Source of the DNA: Pseudisothecium myosuroides | Taxonomy: Eukaryota > Streptophyta > Bryopsida > Hypnales > Lembophyllaceae | Direction of reading: 5' to 3' | NCBI GenBank assembly: GCA_951799445.1 | Contig: OX637292.1 | Span: forward strand, 5,335,296 to 5,399,295 | Length of the DNA: 64,000 bases | Shown here: positions 21,297 to 32,370 of the stretch, piece by piece | How positions within the stretch are numbered: position 1 is the first letter of the stretch | How the letters are laid out: every line of letters starts with the position of its first letter | Made by a program: the position numbers and the translations under genes | Notes under the pieces: model-generated | Database searches by the model: none | The model's input: only the letters and a program-made list of their open reading frames with translations | Told to the model about the DNA's origin: nothing

Positions 21297-23208
21297 TCAT
21301 GAAAAAACCTCATGGTAAACCACATTTTTTACTGTTCCCACAGTTTCGTCGTTGTCATTGGCAACTTTAATGTTCGCAGGATGTCTACCACGAGACAAAG
21401 CCACATATAATTGACCATGGCTAAATACTTCATTTCGAAGATAAATGCAAACTCGATCATATGATTGGCCCTGCGATTTGTTAATTATCATGGCAAAAGC
21501 ACCAGTTACAGGAAATTGTTTCCAGCAAAGTGTGAATGGCAAGCGACTATCATTACAATGATGTGTGATCCTAGGAATTAATACCTCTTGTCCACGATAA
21601 CGCCCTTCTACAATTTCACATAGTAAGACATTTGATGACACTTGCAAAAGGCGCAAATGACTTCCATTGCACAAACCTTTTGCCGGATTCAAATTCCTTA
21701 GCAACATCAAATATTGACCACATTTAAGATTTAATTGGTGAGGAGGCAAACCGCTTAACTGTAAAGAATTTAAAAATTCTACCGGATAATGATGGGCATG
21801 CTCATCGCTCTCATGTACAAAATCTGCACTGAAACATTGACGCACATCACCAGGCATACAATCAATAATTTTTCGATTGATTTCTTGAGCATCATCATTT
21901 TGGACAGCCAAAATGACACGCTCAGAGAAATCAACTAGATCATCAAAAATGGCATCAATAAGACCATCTAAAGAATTTCTAGGTGCAACTAATCCTAGCG
22001 GTAAATCTACTTTTGGACCGGTTTTACCTTCACCAACATCTAATAAAAATCTTTGAAAATCTGGTTGACTTTGTAAATGCATATTAGTAGTCAAATGAAA
22101 ATGTTGCATTAGTGAAAATAAATATGAATGTCACAAGCAAGCTTTAACAGTTTGTCTGCGACCTCCACGCACAACAATTGGTAAAGTTTGACGAAAATCA
22201 CCACCATACAAAATTATAAGACCACCATTGGGACTATTGATTCCACGAATATCTCGCAATGATCTATCTATAGCTTCAAACATAAATCTATGTCCAGCAC
22301 AAGCTTCATCAAGTACAATTAGTTGTACTTCACATAAGCTTTGACCTAATGCAAATTGGGCACTAATGTTATAAGTCAATGTATCGTGTAATTGTAAAGA
22401 AATGGCTAAAGAAGAATGTGCCGTTTGCCCTTGATCTAAAAGGCATGTGGCAATTCCACTTGTAGCCATTGCCATACACTTGACGCCTCTAGCATGAAGA
22501 TAACCTAATACAGTATTATACAAAAAAGTCTTACCCGTACCATCTGGACCATCTAGGAAAAAAAGTCTATTTGGAGAATTAGGTTTTAAAACTGCCGTGG
22601 TAACTATATTGAAAACAATGCTCTGTTTTTCATTAAGCCTATCAACATCTTCTTCTACAAAAGTAATATTGGCATTATCCAAATTATTATTGTCATCGAC
22701 ATCAATGGCCAAATCAACATTGTTTGTATATCCAAATTCATGCAAATCATCAATGTTAAAAAAATCTACAAGGTGTTTATCAGATGAAGACAAATATTCT
22801 TCAATGCATAAAATCGCTTTGCAATAGCGATTTTGGTCATTGCGCCAATCATCAGACATTGCATCAAGATGTCTCCTAAGCAAACTAATAGGATCTTGCA
22901 GTTGTCCAAACACAAGAACTGTTGCAAACAATCGTCGAATTTGTTTAGGCAATGCAATAATAGTTGCCTCTTGGAGACAATTCTCCCACTCAGCATCATC
23001 CTGTAAAAGTCCTCTTGCAATGCAAACGGCTTTATAGGTCGGATATACTGTATCACGAAAATGAAGTAAATCTTCAAATGAAGCTGGTGCTTCAACATGA
23101 GTCAACAACAAACGTAAGTAAAATACTTCAGTATCTAGATGAACCATATTTATTCTATCGAATACTTTTACATTGCGTTGTTTTCTAACCCACATGTTGT
23201 TTTTTACA
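21297..23208 (-). pseudogene. Helitron RepHel, helicase part (Pif1-like SF1 helicase)
   Basis: The helicase motifs are in order on the minus strand: Walker A FFLDGPDGTGKTFL, Walker B LIVLDEACAGHRF, motif III GGDFRQTLPIV, then FAMIINKSQGQSYDRV and the arginine-finger motif YVALSRGRHP. The domain unwinds DNA during rolling-circle transposition. The frame is open except for one TGA (near 22126) where relatives have Arg in the 'xASLRHSYLWPLMQHF' motif. The Walker A third position is Asp instead of the usual Gly, and Walker B has DEAC where DEAP is usual. The 5' boundary is the target duplication of the inserted transposon; the frame continues across it into the Rep part. Confidence 0.85.
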
Positions 23209-24063
23209 CTCGGGGGGGTCACACCCCTAAACATTTGGTAACCACGTGCGATAACAGGGTATTTTAGGGGGGGTATTTATGTGCTGTCTAGTATTATATA
23301 CTTCCCTATTTTTAGAAAAAAAGCTACTGATTGGTATTTTTTAGTACCCTATTTTTTTTTTAAATGGTTGAAGACACTAATTTGGAGCACCCTATTTTTT
23401 TTAAACCGTGTTGAAATACTGAATACTGAATTGAATACTATTGCATTCCAAACTCCAATACGTGAGCAACAACCATTCTAAGCCATGCAAATCAGCATTG
23501 GACACTCAAAATAACATTGTCATTCAGAACAAAATCATGTATTGCACTTCCACTGACTTAAAAATAAAACACACAAATAAGGATACCACAGCATGTTCCC
23601 TGTAATTTCACAATCCAACAACAAACACGGGTAGTGTACAAGGCAACACATAACAAGTGATACAAATAGCAGTTGAAAACAAAGAATTAATTCCTCCAAA
23701 CTACAAAGCCACAGTCCAGGGACAGCATTCAAACACAAGTTCAGGCACAACATGAGATCCACAGTTCACAAACAGCTATCAAGCACAAGTAAGCCAAATA
23801 GAAAATGGGAATTGTGTTCATATACACATTCAAAAAAAGTTGTAGCCCCAACAATTTACAGTGTTTACGTCTCTGTTTAGGGTTCAGAAACCCTCCAAAA
23901 GTATGGAAAACTGTTTGCAACATCCTATAGTGTTGCAACTTCAGCATGTGTCCTAGCTAATACCTGTAAAAACATAACAGCCGATCATGGAAGACATCAA
24001 TGAAACATCCTCCTGTTGCTCAAGTAATGCACAACAAAAGAGGAAGAAAAAAAACTAAAAACT

Positions 24064-24762
24064 TCACAACGCACTGCCACGAGTTGTTGGGGTGATCCAG
24101 AGAGTTGGTGAAGGCTGAAGGTGGCTAAACGCGGGTGTCTCCACCAAATCCAGCTTCTCCTCCTGCAAGGCCACCAACAATCCTGCCAAGTCTGGCACGG
24201 TGAGGTTCTGGAACTCTGCAGTGCGCCACCGATCATCTGGGAGGGGCCGCTGCAACAGCCAATTCTGCGTGAACCAGCTGCGATATTCTTCAAATCGTAA
24301 CAGTACAAACTCCTCCTCCGGCATCCACAAGGGAGGGACAAGCATGTCGAAGTCGTGGCGCGCCAAGGAAATCGCCCCCCATTCCGCAGTGCCTTCCATG
24401 TACTGCTTCCACGAGCTTGCAGTCCCTCTGATGCTGTCTATGGTCGCAATCGTCACTGGATTTGCTTCTTCAGGCTTGTTCCATTCCCAGGGATCTCTGA
24501 AGTGAACCTGCGGCACAAGAAACGGCAAGACCACATCGCGTAGAGGATATACCAAGCTACGCTCATAGGATTCACTAAAATCATCTGGCGCTATGGTCAG
24601 TCTAGCAGAGTAATCCTCGAAGCTATCTATGCCTGAGCAAGCAGTGACAAACCCAAAGCACAAAAACAACACAAGCACAGGGGAACCACCTACAGGACGG
24701 ATGAAGCTGCTGCAAAGATCGGGACCTCCACGAGAAAAAAAAAAAGGCCAGGAGACATGCAT
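24064..24762 (-). CDS. Accessory ORF of the 9.2-kb transposon, unknown function
   Basis: An uninterrupted frame of 232 residues. The N-terminus has a hydrophobic run (SPVLVLFLCFGFVTACSG) that could be a signal sequence or could lie upstream of the true start. The remainder is acidic and aromatic-rich, with WEWNKPEEANPV, WMPEEEFVLLRFEEYRSWF and a proline-rich ending (SPTLWITPTTRG). I do not recognise a domain. Its codon pattern and length make it more credible than the other short frames of the element. It lies 1.8 kb downstream of the transposase frame on the same strand. It may be an accessory protein or a captured host gene. Confidence 0.4.
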   Translation of the reverse strand: MHVSWPFFFSRGGPDLCSSFIRPVGGSPVLVLFLCFGFVTACSGIDSFEDYSARLTIAPDDFSESYERSLVYPLRDVVLPFLVPQVHFRDPWEWNKPEEANPVTIATIDSIRGTASSWKQYMEGTAEWGAISLARHDFDMLVPPLWMPEEEFVLLRFEEYRSWFTQNWLLQRPLPDDRWRTAEFQNLTVPDLAGLLVALQEEKLDLVETPAFSHLQPSPTLWITPTTRGSAL

Positions 24763-26513
24763 GCACAGACAAGCGGCTACTTAAGCAAAATAAAAGATAA
24801 TGGCATGATCTACCCAACACTACGAAACAAGACCGTTGCAGCAGGCCCCCGCTAAGCACAAGCGCAAGCTAAAAAACCCAAAGAAGTAGCAGGAGCGGTC
24901 CTAAAAATTCAAACATGCAAGAAATCCCACATTCCCTACAGAAGAACAGAAGGTAGAGCGGTAAAATCGTAGCTAAAAATCCACAACGAAAATGCAAAAG
25001 AAGCGCTGAGCATCCCTAACCTCCTGAGCATCTGCAGGACCACTTATAGACCACACACAAAGAAGGAAGAAGAAGAACACAGAACAGCAGGCACAGCAGA
25101 AAACTAGAGCTTCGTTTAAGAATTCACACGGGGCCTTTCAAGTGTGTGAGGCTGAGTGGAAGAACCTGCAGTTGGCCTTCACTTTCAAAAATATCAAACG
25201 TCAATAATAATAGCAAAATCAACCCCAAATGAAAATTTTGAATTTTGCATGCAGTGAATTGTGATTTTCAAAAATTATGAAGATTTGCATGTCAATTTAC
25301 TAAACATCTTCAAAAAGAAGTGTAGGTCAATCACTTCACAAATTAGTCACTCATTAATAAAAAAAATCTGCAAGGAAGGCAAGGTAATCTCATGGATTTA
25401 GGGACACACTGTACCTTTGATTTCGCAATTAATGCAGCTGCTTTAGGAGCCCCACACGGCTATAGGGGGGCCTACATTTTTCTGAAGAAGGTTAGTAAAT
25501 ATATCACTTTTCCAAAACAATCCTAGACCATAAGTGTTGCTGCAATGATTGCTTAGAAATGCAAATTCAACGTTCCCTCACAAGTTTACTGCCTTCATAG
25601 CATGGCATAAACCAAAACTAGAATTTCCTAATTACGTGGCTTAGATTAGAACCAAGCGTGTTAAGGCATCGTATAGGCCCTGAAGCACGGTTTTAGGCAT
25701 CCCCTATTTTCTAAAAAAATATCACATCTCAATATTGTGATCAAATCAGCACAACTCAAAGCAGGAAATTCAAGGGCACTTTCAAAGCTAAAATAAAGCA
25801 AATGGAAATTTGAATAGGGTCCTAGTATAGACCAGCTGCAACCTCTATTTCCAAAACATAAATCAAATCTCAATATCCTGATCAAATAGACTGAAATCAA
25901 AGCACCAAATTCAGGGTCATTTCCAATCACCTAAAATAAAGCAAATATCAATTTCAAGAGGGTCCCGGTACAGACTACCTGCAACCTCCAAGATGGGCTA
26001 AAAAATTTGTATAATGGCTGAACTGTCATCTATGACCTCCAAGGTGTTTGACATTGTGTGGAGCAAGTCCGTCTCATTCCTAAACTTTCTACATTGAATC
26101 TACACATTTCCATTCCGTTTCCCTCTAGAATTTTTGACAAAAATCCCATTTCCAATCTGAAAATGATAAAAATTTCATGTTTAAGCTAAGTAATTTAGCC
26201 AAAGCAAGGAGTTTCTACTTAGATTTTTCTACAAACTCATTCAAAGAGTTTCCATCTACCGGGTCAAGTTGGAACACATCCCTCTCTGAATCAAACGACA
26301 TAGTGACTGTGCAAATGATGCTATCAACATCAACCCATATAGAATTGGAATGATCATATTTAAATTTAAATTGCCCGGGGACTCTCCTAAAGTAATTCAA
26401 ATACACCATGCAGGATGATCCGGTTGTACCTGGTCGTTTACCTTTGTTTACATCTCGGTTTTGGAGATCAATTGGCTGCCAGCAGTTTCCCCACTTGGTA
26501 CCTACCTTGCGTC

Positions 26514-29500
26514 TCATTTTTGTACTCGACCAATGCACCACGTCCCACGTTCAACTCCATTCAGGACACACGTTGGTTGCAATCTGTTGGATGGTCTTCT
26601 TCTAGTCCTCCGAACTGCAGCTTTGACCAAAGATGAGATAGTTGTTGTACTTTGCTGCAAAAAATAGACTCCACAGTCCATCCCCAAACCCAACAGCATA
26701 GTCTCCATGGAAGAGGAAGCATTGATGTAATCATCAGAGTTGTTAAAATAGATTGAATTTTTTACTCTAGTTAATCTATCTTTGGACAAGAAAGGGTTTG
26801 CATTCAGTTGTGACACAAGCGTGGACTTATAGATATTATGACCTGCATACTGAACAAAAGGGATTACCTTGTCCGTGGGGAGGGCATTCCTCACCTGAGG
26901 CTCTTCCAAATTTAGCATGTCCGACATTGCATCATGGGTCTTGGTTTGTACAACTGTGAGATTTGAGTCTCCATGTTCGACAATGTCTTCTTCTCCTTCG
27001 ACCAGCGGATTTGAATTACTGTCCACGCTAGCCGGATTTGAGGCATTTGCTTCAAGATCAGACCGGAGGACCTCAGCATCACCGTCTTCTCCCCTGACAG
27101 GTGATTTCAAAGGAACATATGCGAAATGCTGAGGGTCCACTTTCTCAACCAACCACGGTGTTAAAAACCACGCTTTGTTAGCACATTGGACATTTGGTGC
27201 CATGTTTAGTATCCTAAGCATAGATTGGGCTTCTTTTAAACCTTCCTTGAGGGCACAAGTGACGTCATCCTCTGTTTGGATGCGGCTGTAATCTGATAAA
27301 TCACAAGGGACTTCGGACTTGCTCAAAGGATGCAAATCAGCCCACACATTTTTCATTTTATTGTGCACTCTCCCGAATTTCAGCCTTTTATCCTTGTATT
27401 CAGTAGCTGTTAAATGATTTAAGGTGTTGGCCGTATTACAAAGTTGGTGGAAATCATATGCTCTCTCACGACCCTCCATTCCCCCAATTTTAGAGAAAAA
27501 AATCTCACACGAATCTGAACCAGTTAGATGGAGCGGAACTGCCAACTCAGAGTACTTGTCACGAAAGTGACAAATTAACAAAACCGCAAAATGGCATGAC
27601 ATTTGGACATCGAGAAAGCACTGTTGTGATACAAAGTTAATGGCAGGAGTTAATTTTTTGGAATTACCACCAACTGCATGATTCCCAAACTGAAACCAAA
27701 GTTTCCAAATACGAAAGAAAAAAGAAACCTTGGAAGCTAAAACAATTCTAGACCTCAAATCCAGCCTAGGAGAAAGAAATATATCTATGTAATTGGAGCA
27801 AACCTCCAAATAGCATTCCGTACCCAATGTGCGCTCTTGGTGTACTTCCTTCGATGCCCGTAGTTGTGCCAAGCAGTCCCTGGTCCGCTTCTGGCAAATG
27901 CGTTGTGCTGACGCCCAATTTTGCCGGTCCTTTCTGTTAGTGTCTTCCAACTTCAAACCATGCTGGTCACAACTGAACTTATTATAAACCAAGCCCAAAT
28001 GAGTTAAGGTCACCACATCAGATCTCAACTGTGGCGTCCTGACAGGTGAATCTATAGGATTTATTAGTTTCTTACCATTGTGTATAAAATCTTGGTCATG
28101 TAACCCCGTCACAAGACCATCAGAATCCAACTTACCTGTGAAGATCCAGCCGGGCCACTCTAGCTTGAGTCGATTGCCATCTGTACACTTGTAGTCAGCC
28201 AACATGAGTTGACGCCTACGTGAGTCTCCATCACTAGCATGACCTAGTACAGGCCCAACTGCAGCCTTGCAATGTTTGTCCCACAAATTTTCGATTTTGG
28301 TCCATTGATGTTTAACCCATTGTGCATCAAAGGAATTACATGTACAAGAAACACACAATACTAACCTTGGCAATTTGTCATGAAGAGGGCTGACCATCAC
28401 AACCCTAGCAAAACCTTCCACTTTGTCAGATCGGAAGCACTGCAAAATTTTATTGTAACCGTCCTCCCCAATGCCCACTACAAGTTTATAATCTGATATG
28501 CAGCTATGGTTTTCCTTTGGACCACACAGCCTTGCAAGAGTATCAAAACGCTGCTCATACGATACTCTAGACCGAACCTTCGTCTCATCTTCAGCTAGTA
28601 TGACTAGAACAGGTCCACTAATACCGTGGGCAGCCTTTGCATCCTTGTAAATTTCCGCCACGGCTGCAAAGATGTCACCATGTTCCCCCGGCACGTGCTG
28701 AATTCCTTTCTTATTATCCCTCTTGATAGTACTGTAACTAGGGCCCGCATAGTTCAACGAAAACAAATCACACATCCTCCTACCTCCATACACCTTCATG
28801 GCTTGTGCAAGAGCTTTGGAATTCTCAGAGAACCTAAACCCCTCCTTCCTGCGATTCAAATTAGAAGCTACATCTCGCATAAAATCCCAAAGTGCTGGCC
28901 GACCACCAAATGCACCAGACCGGTGAGCACTCAAGATGTCTCCACAGAATTTATACAAGTTATGTTCATTGGAGGCAGCCGCTGCAGACTCTTTAAGAGT
29001 GGGTCGCTTGATTTTTAATTGAGCAATCCTTAGTTTTGCAGCCCAATGGTACAAGCGCTCATTCCTAAATTTTTTGGACATAGACCTACTGTGCGCAGTC
29101 AGTTCAGGCAAGGATAGGTAACCAATTCGTCTTCCATTTTCTGTAGTTCTTGTACCTCGTTTTTCAATAGATTTGTCTTCCCTAACAACCCTTAATCTGA
29201 AGTCAGTTTCTAGAGGGATACTAGCACACATACTGCAAGTAAATCCAGAAAAAGTTTCATTAGACATTGAGACACGGTGACAATTGCGGTGCCTAAATGT
29301 TCCATTGATTTTTAAACATTCACCATTTTGAACAATAACTTCCTGCAACCAAGGTTCTGGATACCAGCTTTGGCCAGGCTTAATGTCGAATAACAAACCC
29401 TGAATCTCAAACGATTTTCCGCCATATACTACAAGTGGACCCCTAAAACCCCAACACATGAACGTTTTGCATTTTGAGCGGTCCAAGCAGTGGGAAAGAT

Positions 29501-30869
29501 TTACCTCAGCGTTGTTTCCAGCATGGCCGAAGAAAGCGTGCAGCTGTTTCTGGCCAGATTGGGAGCTCTCTCCCACAGATTTCCCGGGCCTCCCCCGCTT
29601 GTCAGACAAAATTGCAGCCCTACCCAATGCAGCACTCTCAATCACCTTCTCTGCATGTCTGGTCCCTGCAGCGTGGTTCCTCAAGTTTGCTTCCAGGTAG
29701 ACGTCGTTGCAAGTGACGCACTTTGTTTTCCACCAAAAACTCTTCAATTCAGTAGTGTTGGGATCTCCACCGATGACTTGGAAAGTTGGTCGCTCCGGGT
29801 CCAAACTCTCGTTCACAGCATTTAAAATCTGAACACCTTCCAACACCAAGCGCCTATGATCTCCGACGGTGAGGATCACTGTTTTCTTCCCTTTCGCTAT
29901 GGATTGTGGATGGTTGCACCAATCTAAACCCTTCTTCAAGCACTAGTTTTTAATGTGCAGGTTACTCATTATATGGCTCTTTCTGAAATTTGAGAACAAA
30001 TTAGAAACTCTATCTTTTAGATGCAGCCCCTCAGTCCCTCCAAAATCTTTCCTGCACTCAAGGCAGAAGACAATTACAATGGATCTGTCGTGACGGTCAT
30101 AGGACTTTAAGCACCACTCATGATCCTCCAAGGAAACCTCCTTCAATGCTTTGCAGAGCTTTTCTTCTCCCTTCCTGTACATGGACATGACCTCTGTTGA
30201 TATTGTCTGCGACTGCAGGAAACATTCGTCGCTGGAACCACTAACCCTGGAAGAAAAAGGCGGGTGGGCAGGGACTTCTGTGAATTCGCCAGTGTCGGTG
30301 GTGGTCACTTTCGGCATCTGGGATCCATCACTTTGGCGGCTGTCGATGAAGTCTTGCTCTCCACCAAGGCGTCGTCGTTTACTGGGCGAATCTCCAAATT
30401 CCTCTTCCAAGGCGGGGAGCATGAAAACGTTGTCGCCAATGTCGTTCAGGGCTTCAAGACTGACCGCCACTCTGCACAATTCTTCTGGATCCCAGTATTG
30501 AAAAGGAAACTTCAAAACCTTCTTCTCTTCTAGTCGCATTCGTAAATCAGAAAGAGACTCTCCATCGTCCGCCTTCATGGTCCCTATGCACTTTGGTAGT
30601 GCACCCTCGTGACTGAGTGTGTAGACTTTAATTTTCTTGAACCCCATGGCAAATTTTGACGACCAACGCAGAGCCTGTTGAGCATTGGAAATCCCAACAA
30701 CCGGTCGTAAGTTAACATTCACGGGATTCAAAGGGTCCCATTCACAGGATTTGCATTTGAAAGCACAAGAACATTCATAACATTTGGTTTCTAAATGGAA
30801 AAGAAGACAAGGGAACCAGTGCTTCAGTAGAGACTGGACCGTAAACCATAAGGTAATCTCATATAACAT
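26514..30869 (-). pseudogene. Very long transposase-like protein of the 9.2-kb transposon, one in-frame TAG
   Basis: One minus-strand frame of about 1,450 codons, interrupted only by TAG at 29945-29943. The N-terminal part has a Cys-rich cluster (CYECSCAFKCKSC). Two similar zinc fingers follow, C-x2-C...H-x5-H: CLEC...HIMSNLH before the TAG and CVTC...HAAGTRH after it. The central and C-terminal part has spaced acidic motifs expected of an RNase H-like DDE/D enzyme: LAEDETKVR, GHASDGDSRRRQLM and LTGSDSCEIFFSKIGG. The order and the 'DxxE-FFSKIGG' element recall P/THAP9-like transposases, but no THAP domain is visible. The frame ends at 26514 soon after a basic stretch (RRTRRRPSNR). Another frame (26541-26215) continues with protein-like sequence, suggesting a frameshift near the C-terminus. 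Upstream exons (for example 31128-30950, CKSCYCCAGEGCC) may belong to the gene. Confidence 0.7.
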
Positions 30870-31154
30870 TCATGGTTTGTTTCTATCCTTATGTTCTAAC
30901 AATGTAATTACAGTAGGTAGATGGAGAGTTTAGAACGTACTAAGCAAACGCATACCCTAAACAACAACCTTCTCCAGCGCAGCAGTAACAGGATTTGCAA
31001 AAGAAAGTGGACCCGAAAATCTGCAGAGGACGTGAATCAGCAGGCGCATCAGAAGAAGTGGAAATTGTGAAATGTAAATGAATCCCGAACACAAAGCGGC
31101 ATTCACCCGCTGTGGAATCCAAATTCAAAACTGCACCCCAACCATGAATCGAAG

Positions 31155-31890
31155 TAGCACTAAAGATCTACAGTATGAACTTTGAAATGAAATTGAAACC
31201 GCAGCATCATTCAAGGGCTGACTACTACCAACTACAGCATTCAAAGCATTTGCATGGAATCCGATATGTGCATGAGGAACCACTTACCACTGTACTTCAA
31301 GCTCACATAAATGAAGTCCACGCTGTAACAAAACTCCCCCAAAATTCTTGCGTCGAGGAGGCGGTAAGTGAATTCGGAAGCACTAAAACCGCAAACCCTA
31401 AAGCCTGAGACCCAGCAGATGCAAAAAACCAGCAAGGTTTGAAACGTAATTGCAAAACAAGGATGAAAACCGGAACTGGAACCGTGATGGAATCCAAACA
31501 AAACCCTAAATCCTAAGTACAGAATGCAGCATTAGTCTAGATCTACAACCTGAACTTCAAAAGAATCCTAACTGAAATCGCAGCAGCAGCAGCGTAGTGA
31601 AGGAAATCGAACAAAGGCTTACCGCAGTGCTTGAAGCTGATAGGGATGACTTGCACGTAAAACCGCCGCTGCACCAAAAATCTTTGCGTAACACAAGCGT
31701 AAAGCCTGCAACGTAGAGATTGAAATGTAAACCCTCAGCCGAAACCCGGTGCCCAGAATTCAATGGAAGCCAGGAAACCCTAATGAAATTGCTTATCGTA
31801 TGCGCCACAACAATTCCAAAGCAACCGGCCACCCTAAATCGTCAAGACGTAAACCCTAAGCACAGTATGCTTGCGCAAGGCAGAACCCCC
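31155..31890. repeat. Two diverged tandem units near the right end of the transposon
   Basis: Units start at about 31165 and 31540 ('agatctaca'). They share, in order, a 'gaaat(t/c)g(aaac)cgcagca' block, a 'ttaccrc.gt.cttgaagct' block and an 'aaccctaaa..taag.acag.atgc' block. The period is about 375 bp. They contain many AAACCCTAA motifs. They lie in the presumed promoter or leader of the transposase gene and may be spliced leader exons or transposase-binding repeats. Confidence 0.5.
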
Positions 31891-32370
31891 GAGCTCCAAA
31901 CTACACTGCGTGGAAAATTGAAACGGGCAGTCAGGGATCCAATGCTCTAGCTAGGATTCTAGCGCCACCTAAACCACAAAGTAGCCGTTGCCAGCGCCAG
32001 CGAGATTTGTGCCCGTAATAGCAACAAAGGCATTTTCCTCCAGGTCTCTACAGTCACAAGGCGCCAGATTTCAAAACTAGACAGAAAAAGCATGATTTTT
32101 CATCCATCCAGTGCCCACCATTAGTATTCTACACTCATCCTACTAAACACATTTGGAGGAATCCTAAGTTTACCTCCCTATTTTTTTTCTACTATTTTCT
32201 AAAATGAATGATTTGTATCCACCCTATTTTATTTATATTCATCCAAATGTCATATTTCCAATGCTATGGTAAACCTAATAAATTTCTAAATTTTATCTCC
32301 AACGAATTAAATTGACCCTACTTTTTATCTCACGTACTTTTCTACTGCATCGAGGAGTCACCCCCCCGAG

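Larger units (their letters stand above)
23209..32370. mobile_element. 9,162-bp DNA transposon with 8-bp target duplication, superfamily unassigned
   Basis: The left terminus CTCGGGGGGGTCACACC and the right terminus (inverted) CTCGGGGGGGTGACTCC match at 15 of 17 positions. TTTTTACA flanks the element exactly on both sides (23201-23208 and 32371-32378). Removing the element plus one target copy joins RWDVK to NNMWVRKQRNV in frame in the Helitron RepHel gene, which independently confirms both ends. Inside is one transposase-like reading frame of about 1,450 codons (minus strand, 30869-26514), a second ORF (24762-24064) and diverged tandem repeats near the right end. The 8-bp duplication fits hAT, P, Merlin or Zisupton-type elements, but the termini and transposase do not match any that I can name. 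Confidence 0.88.

Noticed and set aside
23535..23947. Minus-strand Leu/Cys-rich ORFs near the left end of the 9.2-kb transposon
   Set aside because: Hydrophobic low-complexity translations without domain support; more likely 3' untranslated sequence of the element.
26215..26541. Separate gene downstream of the transposase frame
   Set aside because: It overlaps the transposase end by a few codons, in another frame on the same strand, and is better read as the frameshifted C-terminus of the same protein.
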